A DNA stretch of 64,000 bases from Dokdonia sp. 4H-3-7-5 (GCF_000212355.1 NC_015496.1:2636001-2700000), one strand, 5' to 3'; shown: positions 42,081 through 51,206, counted from the stretch's first letter. Program-made: numbers and translations. The notes: a model not told the origin generated them from the sequence alone.

Positions 42081-43121
42081 ATGAATCCACTGTTAAAAAG
42101 ACAAATACGTAAATATCTTCCTGACGATCTTAAAGAGCGTGAGGATATGCAGGTCTTTTTTAATGCGGTGGCAGCATCGTATGATAATCTTGACGATCAA
42201 TTCAAGATGAACCAGCGAGCTATGCAAATAAGCTCAGATGAGTTATATGAGGCAAATAAGCAGCTTAGAGAAGAATCAGAACGCCAGCAAGGTTTATTAA
42301 TACGTTTACAGTCTGTAATAAATGCTGTACAACCTTTTGGTGAAGAAGATGGAGACATAGATATTGGAGAAACAAATCTAGCCGAATATATAAGCCAGCA
42401 GGCAGAGCAACTTATCCTAGTAAATAGGGATCAAGAATTACTTGTAAAAGAGCTTGCATTACAAAACCAAGAGCTCAATGATTATGCACACATTGTATCT
42501 CATGACCTCAAGTCACCACTGCGCAGTATTGAGGCATTAGTAAGCTGGCTTAAAGAAGATTATGGAGATGCTATAGGCGAGGAGGGAAAAACACAAATAG
42601 GGCTTATAGTAACCCATTTAGAAAAAATGGATGCCCTTATTACAGGAATCTTAAATTACTCTTCTATTGATAAGGAAGTTCGTACAGAGCGAAAAATAGA
42701 TTTAAATATTCTTGTAAAAGAGACTGTAGATCTCATGCATCTACCAGAACATATTACTATTAATGTACATAAGCTGCCCACTATTCTAGCAGATCGTTTT
42801 AAAATTCAGCAGTTGTTTCAAAACTTGATAGGTAATGCTGTGAGTAGTATTGATAAGCCTAAGGGAGTTGTAGAAGTAATTGCACGAAATCTTGATGACG
42901 TTTTCCAGTTTGAAATAAAGGATAATGGAAAAGGAATTAATCAGGCATACTTCCATAAGATTTTTCAAGTCTTTCAAAAGCTAGAAAATGATTCTGAAAG
43001 CACGGGAATAGGCTTATCTATCGTTAAGAAAATTGTCCATTTTTATGATGGTAAGATTTGGTTAGATAGCACCGAAGGTGTAGGGACCACATTTTATTTT
43101 ACACTACCTCAAACTACATAA
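42081..43121 (+). CDS. Cytosolic histidine kinase paired with FIST protein
   Basis: The N-terminal ~90 residues (MNPLLKRQIRKYLPDDL...EELYEANKQLREESERQQ) are helical and typical of kinases encoded beside FIST genes. A coiled coil, HisKA with His141 (IVSHDLKSPLRS) and HATPase_c (QNLIGNAVSS, KDNGKGINQ, STGIGLSIVKK) follow. There is no PAS or membrane segment, so its input must come from a partner, most likely the FIST protein whose gene it abuts with no gap. Its core is close to that of the H-NOX kinase. Confidence 0.9.
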   Translation: MNPLLKRQIRKYLPDDLKEREDMQVFFNAVAASYDNLDDQFKMNQRAMQISSDELYEANKQLREESERQQGLLIRLQSVINAVQPFGEEDGDIDIGETNLAEYISQQAEQLILVNRDQELLVKELALQNQELNDYAHIVSHDLKSPLRSIEALVSWLKEDYGDAIGEEGKTQIGLIVTHLEKMDALITGILNYSSIDKEVRTERKIDLNILVKETVDLMHLPEHITINVHKLPTILADRFKIQQLFQNLIGNAVSSIDKPKGVVEVIARNLDDVFQFEIKDNGKGINQAYFHKIFQVFQKLENDSESTGIGLSIVKKIVHFYDGKIWLDSTEGVGTTFYFTLPQTT

Positions 43122-43122
43122 T

Positions 43123-43440
43123 ATGGAACAGCCTAATCTTAATTATATAAAGGAACTTTCAGGTGGAGACGCAGGTTTTGAAAAAAAACTTATAGGCGTT
43201 GTACAAACAGAATTACCTCAAGAAATCGCCGAGTATGAAGGTAATATGAATGATTCCGCTTTCGCGAAAGCGGCCGAAAACGTACATAAGATAAAGCACA
43301 AATTAGGAATCGTAGGATTAGAAAAAGGGTACGAACTGGCCATTGCCTATGAAGATGAACTTAAGGAAGGAAAGTCTACCTTGAAAGAAGAATTTGATAG
43401 CATTCTAACCGCTGTAATCCATTTCATAAAAGATTTATAA
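43123..43440 (+). CDS. HPt histidine phosphotransfer protein
   Basis: A 105-residue four-helix HPt: VHKIKHKLGIVGLEKGYELA gives the phospho-acceptor His55 and the following Lys/Gly. It lies 1 nt after the FIST-linked kinase. It probably collects phosphate from both kinases and passes it to the LytTR regulator or the single receiver. An in-frame palindrome copy encodes SAFAKAAEN right before the active-site helix. Confidence 0.88.
   Translation: MEQPNLNYIKELSGGDAGFEKKLIGVVQTELPQEIAEYEGNMNDSAFAKAAENVHKIKHKLGIVGLEKGYELAIAYEDELKEGKSTLKEEFDSILTAVIHFIKDL
43257..43272. repeat. Dispersed palindrome (coding, AFAKA frame)
   Basis: CGCTTTCGCGAAAGCG in the HPt gene, read SAFAKAA. Confidence 0.9.
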
Positions 43441-43475
43441 TCTGTAAATTGCATAATAAATCACAAAATATCTAA

Positions 43476-44198
43476 ATGTTGAACTGTATAATTGTAGATG
43501 ATGAAACTGCGGCACGTACTATCGTATCGCATTTATGTAGCCAGGTAGATGAACTCAATGTAATTGATGAGTTTCCTAATGCAATGCAGGCAATCAAGTT
43601 TTTAAATAAGAACGAGATTGACCTCATATTCTTAGACATACACATGCCAGATTTTACTGGTTTTGACTTTATAGATTCGCTCAAAAACCCGCCTAAAATT
43701 GTACTTACAACATCAGATCGCGACTTTGCGATAGAAGCTTTTGAGTATGATTGTATTGTAGATTATCTAGTAAAGCCTATAACGCTGCCTAGATTTCTCA
43801 AAGCCATGCAAAAAGTAGAGAACTTTAAATCTCCGGTTGCACAAAAAACTGCGTTGCCTCAAGAAGCAAAACAAGAAGAGGCTTCAGAAAAGGAGATGTA
43901 TGTAAACATAGATAGGCGTCTCATAAAAATTGAGTTTGATAAAGTCTTTCTAGTAGAAGCAAAAGGTGACTACGTACTTATAAAAACCGAAGGAAAAAAT
44001 TATACCGTACATTCTACACTTAAAAAAATAGGAGAAAAACTACCAGATAGTCTTTTCTTAAAAATACATCGCTCTTACATTATTAATATTAAGAAAATAG
44101 TTGATATTGAGGACAATAGTGTCCTGATAGCTAGAGATGTAATCCCAATAAGTCGATCTAACAGACCTGAACTTATGAAGCGTCTTAACTTGCTATAA
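43476..44198 (+). CDS. LytTR-family response regulator
   Basis: A receiver domain (residues 1-120; phospho-acceptor Asp54 in FLDIHMPDFTG, Lys in DYLVKPITLP) and a LytTR DNA-binding domain (about 140-240; YVNIDRRLIKIEFDKVFLVEAKGDYVLIKT, FLKIHRSYIINIKKI). LytTR proteins bind two short direct repeats on one DNA face. It is the last gene of the NO-sensing operon, 35 nt after HPt. It is the natural candidate reader of the 21-nt-spaced boxes found upstream of this operon and of the surface-polysaccharide genes. Confidence 0.92.
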   Translation: MLNCIIVDDETAARTIVSHLCSQVDELNVIDEFPNAMQAIKFLNKNEIDLIFLDIHMPDFTGFDFIDSLKNPPKIVLTTSDRDFAIEAFEYDCIVDYLVKPITLPRFLKAMQKVENFKSPVAQKTALPQEAKQEEASEKEMYVNIDRRLIKIEFDKVFLVEAKGDYVLIKTEGKNYTVHSTLKKIGEKLPDSLFLKIHRSYIINIKKIVDIEDNSVLIARDVIPISRSNRPELMKRLNLL

Positions 44199-44209
44199 AA
44201 CGACAAATT

Positions 44210-44260
44210 CCATTCGTCTACAGTAAATTACCACTCAACGATACAAGTATCAGTGCGGTC
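44210..44260 (+). promoter_or_regulatory. Proposed LytTR boxes upstream of the T9SS protein gene
   Basis: CCATTCGTC (44210-44218), CCACTCAAC (44231-44239) and a weaker AGTGCGGTC (44252-44260), each 21 nt apart. The last begins 40 nt before the -7 element TAATTTTG (44292-44299). Confidence 0.62.
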
Positions 44261-44327
44261 GAATAAATTGAAAATCAGGGTATAAACTGCCTAATTTTGT
44301 TTCTATAATCACATCAATAGAAGCATT

Positions 44328-46928
44328 ATGATTGCAAATTTCTACTCTCTTACAAGACAATTAATCGCACTAAGCTGCTTGTTGTATTTATTTACAGCCA
44401 GCGCACAAGATGTACCTTTTAATTGTGATTATAGTGCATATTTATTTCAATACAATGACGTGTACGCTATTGACCTTGCTTCTGGAAACTCTTTTCTAGC
44501 AGCAAAGGATATCACAGCAGGAAACATTAATGCAGCAGCATATAATCCAGCAGATGGGTACATCTGGGGATACTTATCAAGCCCTGCAAAATCTATTGTC
44601 AAAATAGGTAAGAACTTTGAGACTACTACTATCACTATAGATGCATTACCTTCTGGTAACAAGTATGTAGGTGACATAAGCGCTACAGGACAATATTATT
44701 TTAAAGCTGGTGGGAGCACATACTACACTGTAGACCTCGACCCAAATTCAGAAACATACACAGAGCTTACTGCAACTGCATCATTAACACAAAGTTTAAA
44801 TATACACGACTGGGCTTTTAATGCTGTAGATAACCAATTATATGCAGTAGAGAAAGTAACAAACATATTATATAGAATTAACCCAGAAAATGGACAGGTG
44901 CAACCTTTAGGTATTGTGCCTATCTTATCAGGGCTTAATTACACTTATGGAGCCGTTTATTTTGATGCATCAGGACGTTTCTACGTATCTGCAAATCAAA
45001 CAGGGACTATCTACGTGATACAGAGTGTTCAAGACCTTGATGGGATAGGAGTAATAGATTCAAATCTTTTTGCCTTTGGGCCATCTAGTGCAAGTAATGA
45101 TGGCGCACGTTGCCCTACAGCACCAGTGTTACAAGAAATTTGTGATAACGGAATTGATGATGACGGTGACGGACTTATTGATTGTGAAGATCCATCATGT
45201 TCAGGATACGGGATGTGTGCGACTATTGACCCAGAAGCATCTACAGGAAATAAAGGAGGACTAGAAAGTAACAATAGACTGTCTAACGCCATTGCAAAAC
45301 GTAATTTTAATCGTGCAAAGGAGAGTTATGAGTTTAACAAAGACCTTGCACCACTAGTAGATAAGAAAGAAACCTATGCCGTAAGAACTGCACAGGCCTT
45401 TACGCTAGCAGATCTTATCCCACTAGAGGAGATTGATGAAGATTATGTAGTAGAGTCTACACCTACAGATCTTGTAGCTATCACAAATGCAACAGATGTA
45501 TATGCTGTAGATTATATAAAAGGAGAGCTCTCAACCGCATCTATACTTGCACTTAAGACAGAAAATGGCGTGTATGAGCACACTAAGTATATCTGTGATC
45601 GTTTATTAGGAGCAGAGCTTATCTCTGTCTCTACCATAGCAATTAATGATCAACAATTTATTAAGTCCCTCATTAAAAATATAGATGGGAGTGTAGAATT
45701 TGTTTTAAGCCTTTCGGCGAAAATGGTAAACAACGAGACTGAGTTTGCTGTAGAAAGCCACTGGAATCTTGATAGCTATGAAGATGATGTAACATTTTAC
45801 AACTTCCAAATATGGGCAAACTCGATAGATGATTTACACAAACTAGGACAACAAGTTTTGAATCTTCTAGAAGTACAGAAGGCAGTAACTTCATATAATA
45901 CCTCGACACCACCTACCGTATTTGTAAAAAAAGGAAACTATAACAACGGAGCTTTACAACTAGAAATCATCAATACAAACGCAACCGAAAGTGTAACTTT
46001 TGACGCAGGAATAAGAGCAACAGAAACAAGCGAGATTGTAACGACGACATCTAGCATCTCACTTGGCGAAAATTACATCACACAAGTAACCATAGATACT
46101 GGATACTTATTTGACATAGGCTTTAGAATAGGCGACGGGATTAATACTCCAGATGATTTATTCTTATCTGACGGGCCATGGGGAGTAGATGCATCTCAAG
46201 AAGGGACAGAAGTAGTATCCTATGAGATTTCAGAAAATGAAGAAATATACGGGGATGACACCTATGCTATAGAACGCAACCTGTCACTCACTGCAACTAC
46301 AAACAGTTATGTTGCGTCATATAGAGCACTTACAGCACGTTTTCAAGCAGTAGATGTAAGCATGTTTAATGCATTACAAATGACAGCAAAGGGAACAGGA
46401 AACTTAGAAATCACTTTTGTAAAGGAAAGTATAGAAATCTGGGAAGATCAGTATAAAGCAACAATAGTACTTACAGACAACTATCAAGATTTTGATATCT
46501 CATTTGAGAACTTTACAAGTCCGTCGGGAACACCGTTGTTGCTTAATGATCTAGTAACGGTAGTATTTACCATGGTCTCTCAAGATGGAACGATGGTTAC
46601 AAAGGAAATGGATGTTAATGATATACAATTTGCAAACTCAGAAGTACTCTCAACCGAAGAAAATATAGTGGTAGCAGATGCATTAATAAATTACCCTAAT
46701 CCATTTATATCGCAGACCACAATACGCTTACCACAATCAAGTGCAACAGTACAAATCACAGTAGTAGATATGCTAGGACGCATAGTAGATGTACAAGATA
46801 TAACAACAAATAACGGAGGCCTAACAGCAGCCTATAACGCTCCAAATTTACAAACAGGTATCTACACTTATAAAATAATAGATAGTGCCTCACAGCAACA
46901 CAGTGGCAAGTTTGTCATAAAAAGATAA
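44328..46928 (+). CDS. Secreted protein with type IX secretion sorting domain
   Basis: A signal peptide (cleavage after TASAQ) is followed by a propeller-like region (about residues 30-260; YAIDLASGN, repeated YVGDISATG and INPENGQ segments), a calcium-type EICDNGIDDDGDGLIDCEDPSC motif, a central domain of unknown type (about 310-560), a carbohydrate-binding-like beta domain (about 600-770), and a C-terminal T9SS type A signal (NYPNPFISQTTIRL...GIYTYKI...GKFVIKR). It is exported to the cell surface. It lies directly downstream of the LytTR gene with its own boxes and a strong terminator behind. Confidence 0.88.
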   Translation: MIANFYSLTRQLIALSCLLYLFTASAQDVPFNCDYSAYLFQYNDVYAIDLASGNSFLAAKDITAGNINAAAYNPADGYIWGYLSSPAKSIVKIGKNFETTTITIDALPSGNKYVGDISATGQYYFKAGGSTYYTVDLDPNSETYTELTATASLTQSLNIHDWAFNAVDNQLYAVEKVTNILYRINPENGQVQPLGIVPILSGLNYTYGAVYFDASGRFYVSANQTGTIYVIQSVQDLDGIGVIDSNLFAFGPSSASNDGARCPTAPVLQEICDNGIDDDGDGLIDCEDPSCSGYGMCATIDPEASTGNKGGLESNNRLSNAIAKRNFNRAKESYEFNKDLAPLVDKKETYAVRTAQAFTLADLIPLEEIDEDYVVESTPTDLVAITNATDVYAVDYIKGELSTASILALKTENGVYEHTKYICDRLLGAELISVSTIAINDQQFIKSLIKNIDGSVEFVLSLSAKMVNNETEFAVESHWNLDSYEDDVTFYNFQIWANSIDDLHKLGQQVLNLLEVQKAVTSYNTSTPPTVFVKKGNYNNGALQLEIINTNATESVTFDAGIRATETSEIVTTTSSISLGENYITQVTIDTGYLFDIGFRIGDGINTPDDLFLSDGPWGVDASQEGTEVVSYEISENEEIYGDDTYAIERNLSLTATTNSYVASYRALTARFQAVDVSMFNALQMTAKGTGNLEITFVKESIEIWEDQYKATIVLTDNYQDFDISFENFTSPSGTPLLLNDLVTVVFTMVSQDGTMVTKEMDVNDIQFANSEVLSTEENIVVADALINYPNPFISQTTIRLPQSSATVQITVVDMLGRIVDVQDITTNNGGLTAAYNAPNLQTGIYTYKIIDSASQQHSGKFVIKR

Positions 46929-46960
46929 GTAGTTTTTTGATTTGATTTGATTGATGTTTA

Positions 46961-46992
46961 GCCATCACCGGGGACGGTGGTGGCTTTTTTTT
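46961..46992 (+). terminator. Rho-independent terminator
   Basis: GCCATCACC / GGTGGTGGC stem followed by a T-run, after the T9SS gene. Confidence 0.9.
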
Positions 46993-47043
46993 GTGGGGTG
47001 GGGTAAAATGTACTTATGAGCGATAATACTACATTGCTTAGTT

Positions 47044-47059
47044 CGCTTTCGCGAAAGCA
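47044..47059. repeat. Dispersed palindrome, near-complete copy (intergenic)
   Basis: CGCTTTCGCGAAAGCA downstream of the T9SS protein gene. Confidence 0.82.
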
Positions 47060-47248
47060 TACCTCAAGTATGAGAAATAAAACAATTTCATCGCAGTAAT
47101 AACTAAGCTCTCAAATAAGCTATTACCTTCAGAGAAGTAGTAAGATCAAATGGCGAAAATTATAGGTTAAGATTAGCTTAGAAGTGCTTACTGAGGGGAG
47201 TTGAGCTAGGCTTGTGTTTTAATTGAGTTGTTTGTTTTATGGGGATAT

Positions 47249-47572
47249 TCATTGTAGTTTAGGTTGATTATCTAATGCTTCTTTCACTACTTGAGCAACA
47301 CTGTCTTTCGTAATTCCTTTGTCATTACAGTATTTACTTTCAAGCCATATTTCCAGTAATTTAGCACCTTTACTAGCATTACAAGACATACAACAAAGTG
47401 CAATATTATCAACTCCATTGATTCTTATATCATTAACTATATGTTCCCAAGATTGTTTTGTTTTTCTGGATTTGTCGTCTTCCGTAAACGTTACTCCGCA
47501 ATAAACACAAGATTTATCTCTTGATAACACTAAGTTTTCTACTTCAATCGGAATTCCCCATTTATTTGCCAT
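47249..47572 (-). CDS. HNH endonuclease
   Basis: A 107-residue HNH nuclease with a zinc-ribbon: CVYCGVTF, the catalytic His in SWEHIVND, Asn in DNIALCCMSCNASKGAK. It cleaves DNA with a metal ion. It is 5 nt downstream of a second nuclease-like gene on the same strand. The codon use is more AT-rich than in its neighbours, which suggests transfer. Confidence 0.85.
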   Translation of the reverse strand: MANKWGIPIEVENLVLSRDKSCVYCGVTFTEDDKSRKTKQSWEHIVNDIRINGVDNIALCCMSCNASKGAKLLEIWLESKYCNDKGITKDSVAQVVKEALDNQPKLQ

Positions 47573-47577
47573 ATTAA

Positions 47578-48087
47578 TTAATCATAAAGACTAGTTATTA
47601 AGTTATTCCATTTTTTAGAAGCAAATAATATTCTTCTATTTGTTAAAACATTAGATATTCTTTGAGCTAAAAGTCCTCCATAAACCATAAGTTCTTGAAT
47701 GTTCATACTACTTTGAATGTGCTGATTACATCTTGCAGAGTAAAGACCAATATTTTCTATCGAACTACTTTTTTCAGGCATTTGATTTTGTGATAGTAAA
47801 TGTCCCCATTCATATTTTATATAATCAATATTCCAGTCCGAAGGTCTATTCCAACAAAGAGGTAATTCAGTTCCTTCCACGTGAAAAAATGGTCTGTGCT
47901 CTTGAGCCTCAAAAAGTAGAATTACTATTTCTCTTAAAATCTCTCTTTTCTGTTTGTCGAATCTAACATTTGAAAAATCATTCCTAATATGGTTAATTAT
48001 TGATTTAACTAATCGTTCAGATTCTAAATCCGTTTCATATGCTTGAGGATTCTTATTAATAATTCTTCGGTGTTCCATTAGTTTCAT
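47578..48087 (-). CDS. Putative HNH-like nuclease or partner, 169 aa
   Basis: A soluble protein. The central segment EWGHLLSQNQ...SIENIGLYSARCNQHIQSSMNIQELM places a His, an Asn and a His in the order of an HNH/His-Me finger, but without the zinc cysteines of its neighbour, so a nuclease role is likely rather than certain. It is upstream of and coupled to the HNH gene (5 nt). AT-rich, like that gene. Confidence 0.6.
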   Translation of the reverse strand: MKLMEHRRIINKNPQAYETDLESERLVKSIINHIRNDFSNVRFDKQKREILREIVILLFEAQEHRPFFHVEGTELPLCWNRPSDWNIDYIKYEWGHLLSQNQMPEKSSSIENIGLYSARCNQHIQSSMNIQELMVYGGLLAQRISNVLTNRRILFASKKWNNLITSLYD

Positions 48088-48259
48088 CTGTCAAATTATA
48101 CTTAACAACCTACAACATAAAGCCAGTGCAGCTCTCTTTATCAATCGAGATTGCAGTCGTGTTAGTTTGATTTAAATATACAATGATTATTGCAGTTCTA
48201 TGCTTCTTAAAACTAACAGTATACTAACTCTATGAAGAAGTATAATCTGTATGTTATAA

Positions 48260-48293
48260 CAAAAAAAAACGCCCAGCTGGGCGTTTTTTTTTG
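48260..48293. terminator. Bidirectional terminator
   Basis: A perfect palindrome AACGCCCAGCTGGGCGTT with an A-run before and a T-run after. Confidence 0.92.
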
Positions 48294-48312
48294 TTAAATA
48301 GCATCTTAAAGA

Positions 48313-50334
48313 TTACATCTTTATAATTCCTTTTTCAAGCACTTGCCATCTCAGTTTTAAGCCTACTTCCATGAATTCAAATCCTGCTGCGGTTGCAGAG
48401 GCGATGTTACTGTACTTTCCATAAGCACCCACTTGAAAACGGTTAGATATTGCATATTGTAGTCTAGCTTCTAAGCGAAATAGCGTGGTAGCCTCATCTT
48501 CTTCTACTACTTGTAAACCTCCAGCAGCGTTTGCTGCATAGCTCCACTTTCCTGCTTGTCCTGTAAGATCTAGAAACAACTCAACTGCTTGGTATTTTGA
48601 TGGGCTAAAATATAAGGTAGGTACTTGATCCTTAAAACCTACATACTGGTAATTGATACCACCTTTAAGCGTTGGGTTTTTTGTAAAGTTGTAGTATAAA
48701 GAAGTAAATAGTAAGTTACGAGAGTTGCCATCCGTTTGCTGCGTGTGCATAAGACCAGAATACCAACCTAAATTAATGTTTGTTCCCATATTGTAATTAA
48801 GGGAGTAGTTATTCATAAATATCTTTTCGTCTAGTAGCGCTGCGTTAAAATCTTGTAACGTTCTGCTATATCCTATCTCTAAATATTGTAGTGGTAGTGG
48901 TCTTGATTTTATAAAAACAGATCCATTTACATCGGTGTATTCATTTTCGCTTGCATTTGCTTTTACAAACCCTAGCGTACCTTCTAACCACGTATTATTA
49001 ATCACTCTATAGTGAGCACCTATAGATGCATCTGTATTATATGCCATCGTATTTGTAGTCATATTTTCAGTAGTTCTATAGTTATATGAGAACACTGTTT
49101 TAAATCTACTTGTAAATGGTAGGGTTGCCGTCATTCCAGCAGAGTAAGCTTGGTTATCGCCATTATCAGAAGTGTAGGCAGCTCGTGTTTCAATCACTGG
49201 AGCAAGGCTACTTTCTATTGTTTTCATTAACCCAGTAGCATCTTTCTGATTAGGGTAGAAGGTTAAGGTATTTTTCGCGAAAGCGTAAGCCTCATCTAGA
49301 TTCCCCTGTGCGCGGTATGCATTTGCAATCCCTAGGTTTCCGTCAAAAGAGGCACTGTCCTTCTCGAGGATACCGTTATACACCTCGATACTCTTCTTGA
49401 AAGTCCCAGTGTACATCCCTAGCGTAGCTTTGAGTGCAGCGACGCGCTGGTTTGTTGGGAATGTCACTTTTAGATCGGCAATGGCAGTTCTTGCCGTGGC
49501 GTATTTTCCGTTCCAGATAAGTGCCTGGATATAGCGCTCGTTTGCGGTAATGATTTTTGTAGTGTCCGCTTTCGCGAAAGCGATACTCTCCTGCGCTAGT
49601 GATAAAGCAAGTTTGTCGTCCTTCTGTAAGTGAGCAACTAATGACTTTCCTACCTGAGAAGTTAAGGTATCTGAAAGTTGGCTATACATCGTGTTTGCAT
49701 TCTCATAATCCTTCTTTGCGATATACGTATTTGCAAGCGCGCTTATGATTTGCTCATCGTTAGGCATATCCTCAAGAGCACTTTTAAGCAATTGTATAGC
49801 AGCATCATATTGAAAAGCAGTCGTAAGTTGGTTTGCTTTACCCAAACGCATAAACTTTTTTGACACGGCAGCATTTGCATTACCAGGTTGTACCGTAAGT
49901 GCTTTGTTTACATAAGTGATTGCAGCGTCATATTCCTTAAGGTTAGAAAGCGTGTTTGCATAACCGAGTAGGGCAGAGAAGCTTGTACTGTCTTTGGCAA
50001 CGAGGGTTTCATAAAAGTCCTTTGCAGCGCCAAAATCGCTATCCCATAAAAGAGATTCGGCATAGTTTAAGCCAACTTCAAAATCTGTTGGGTAATCTGC
50101 TTTTAGTGTTGTAAATAATAATCTAGCTTCTGCGCTATCACCGCTCAGGCCTAAAGCACGACCGTAACAGAGTCTTGCTGTCTTATTATCTGGATAGTCA
50201 TTAAGTACTTCTCCAAAAAAAACTTTTGCCTCCTCATATTTTCCAGTTTCTAATAAAGTGAAACCTGCAGACATATCTTGAGCGTATGTTGTTGCACTTA
50301 AAAGGAAGACGATAATTAATGTTGCTATTCTCAT
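48313..50334 (-). CDS. TPR protein with C-terminal YaiO-type outer-membrane beta-barrel
   Basis: A signal peptide (MRIATLIIVFLLSATTYAQ) is followed by about ten TPR repeats (about residues 20-360) and a beta-barrel (about 380-670: AYSAGMTATLPF, TVFSYNYRTTENM, LEIGYSRTL, INLGWYSGLM, RLEARLQYAISNRF...). The layout is that of polysaccharide secretion porins such as PgaA/BcsC or YaiO. The start 50334 fits the signal peptide better than the in-frame ATG at 50367. Two palindrome copies encode AFAK. The proposed box lies upstream, so it may export the surface polymer made by genes to the right. Confidence 0.85.
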   Translation of the reverse strand: MRIATLIIVFLLSATTYAQDMSAGFTLLETGKYEEAKVFFGEVLNDYPDNKTARLCYGRALGLSGDSAEARLLFTTLKADYPTDFEVGLNYAESLLWDSDFGAAKDFYETLVAKDSTSFSALLGYANTLSNLKEYDAAITYVNKALTVQPGNANAAVSKKFMRLGKANQLTTAFQYDAAIQLLKSALEDMPNDEQIISALANTYIAKKDYENANTMYSQLSDTLTSQVGKSLVAHLQKDDKLALSLAQESIAFAKADTTKIITANERYIQALIWNGKYATARTAIADLKVTFPTNQRVAALKATLGMYTGTFKKSIEVYNGILEKDSASFDGNLGIANAYRAQGNLDEAYAFAKNTLTFYPNQKDATGLMKTIESSLAPVIETRAAYTSDNGDNQAYSAGMTATLPFTSRFKTVFSYNYRTTENMTTNTMAYNTDASIGAHYRVINNTWLEGTLGFVKANASENEYTDVNGSVFIKSRPLPLQYLEIGYSRTLQDFNAALLDEKIFMNNYSLNYNMGTNINLGWYSGLMHTQQTDGNSRNLLFTSLYYNFTKNPTLKGGINYQYVGFKDQVPTLYFSPSKYQAVELFLDLTGQAGKWSYAANAAGGLQVVEEDEATTLFRLEARLQYAISNRFQVGAYGKYSNIASATAAGFEFMEVGLKLRWQVLEKGIIKM
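49273..49285. repeat. Dispersed palindrome, partial copy (coding)
   Basis: TTTTCGCGAAAGC in the TPR gene, read on the minus strand as YAFAKN. Confidence 0.8.
49567..49582. repeat. Dispersed palindrome (coding, AFAKA frame)
   Basis: CGCTTTCGCGAAAGCG in the TPR gene, read on the minus strand as IAFAKAD. Confidence 0.9.
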
Positions 50335-50396
50335 TACGTTTGTTTTACAGTTGCAAGTTATGGTCATGTATCAAGATTTCAATCTGAAGATAATTG

Positions 50397-50427
50397 CAAC
50401 TCATCGACACTTATTGTCGACTGGTGG
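50397..50427. promoter_or_regulatory. Proposed LytTR boxes, inverted pair, upstream of the TPR-barrel gene
   Basis: Plus-strand CAACTCATC (50397-50405) and minus-strand CCACCAGTC (50427-50419) face each other across TCGACA...TGTCGA. The minus-strand box starts 35 nt before a -7-like TATCTTCA (50392-50385), unlike the 41 nt seen in the plus-strand promoters. Confidence 0.5.
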
Positions 50428-50589
50428 AGGTTAAGATCTGGTAAAGGGTAGTTTTGAGTTTATAGGTAATAAAAATATTCAATATTTAGCCAAGAACCAT
50501 CTAATTTTTAGGCTTTTATGTTGCGTTGTAAATAGATAGGTGAAAATAGGGTAGTGATGAGTTTTAGGTAGATGTTGCACACATTTTTC

Positions 50590-50709
50590 AAATGTGGCTT
50601 GCTCTCAATCTAAGATTTGAATTATTCCTACTGTTGCTAACATCTCCTCAAATGTGCCTTCCTCTCCTTCTAAGGTTTGATAAATTCTTACTGTTGCGAA
50701 CATCTCCCC
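50590..50709. repeat. 60-nt tandem repeat, two diverged copies
   Basis: Both units begin AAATGTG (50590 and 50650) and share the block ending CTGTTGC...AACATCTCC. They belong to the repeat cluster left of the DUF559 gene. Confidence 0.75.
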
Positions 50710-50763
50710 AAACCCCTCTTCGAAGAGGGGCTTTCCCCAAACCCCTCTTCGAAGAGGGGCTTT
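50706..50763. repeat. 29-nt tandem repeat with 18-bp palindrome, two identical copies
   Basis: The unit at 50706-50734 is repeated at 50735-50763. Each contains CCCCTCTTCGAAGAGGGG, which can form a stable hairpin. A related hairpin CTCCTCTTCGAAGAGGAG follows near 50777. Confidence 0.9.
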
Positions 50764-50846
50764 CTATTTTTTAACTCCTCCTCTTCGAAGAGGAGGCTGG
50801 GAGGAGATGTTTTGAGTTCGAGTGAGAAAAACAACAACTAAGTCAA

Positions 50847-51206
50847 TTACAAACATTCCTCTATTCTATCTTCAATAGCAATAATAACGGCATCTATATC
50901 TTTAAACACTTCCTCATTTGTAAATCTTAAGAAGTGTACACCTTTCTCCTCTAGACGACCTTGACGAAGTCCGTCTTCTATGATTTGGTTTTCATGAATG
51001 CTTCCATCTAACTCAATAGCAAGACCTATTTCATGACAATAGAAATCGACGATGTAATCTAATAACGGCACTTGTCTATGAAATTCTGCTCCGGTTGCCT
51101 TTCTTCTGATTTTATCCCAAAGAGTTAACTCTGCTAGCGTCATATTCTTTCTCAGTTCCTGAGCTCGCTCTTTTAAGTCTCTACGGTATGGAATCAATCT
51201 TCGCAT
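50847..51206 (-). CDS. DUF559 (Vsr-like) endonuclease-fold protein
   Basis: MRRLIPYRRDLKERAQELRKNMTLAELTLWDKIRRKATGAEFHRQVPLLDYIVDFYC gives the DUF559 pattern, with IVDFYCHEIGLAIELDGSIHE carrying the PD-(D/E)xK acidic residues and a C-terminal FLRFTNEEVFKDIDAVI. The ATG at 51206 is the usual DUF559 start; the TTG at 51236 adds an odd leader. It is flanked on both sides by palindromic repeats with shared ends, a pairing suggesting that the nuclease and the repeats go together. Confidence 0.85.
   Translation of the reverse strand: MRRLIPYRRDLKERAQELRKNMTLAELTLWDKIRRKATGAEFHRQVPLLDYIVDFYCHEIGLAIELDGSIHENQIIEDGLRQGRLEEKGVHFLRFTNEEVFKDIDAVIIAIEDRIEECL

Larger units (their letters stand above)
46929..47248. 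other. 320-nt intergenic region between convergent genes
   Basis: Contains the terminator of the T9SS gene and a palindrome copy. I see no further gene or RNA. Confidence 0.6.

Noticed and set aside
44070-44198. TGA/TCA-like fragments near the LytTR gene as further CRP/FNR sites
   Set aside because: None has the N6 spacing together with a -7 element at 35 nt.
50706-50763. Two identical 29-nt repeats looking like a minimal CRISPR array
   Set aside because: The units are directly adjacent without spacers, are internally palindromic and belong to the larger DUF559-associated repeat family; no cas gene is near.
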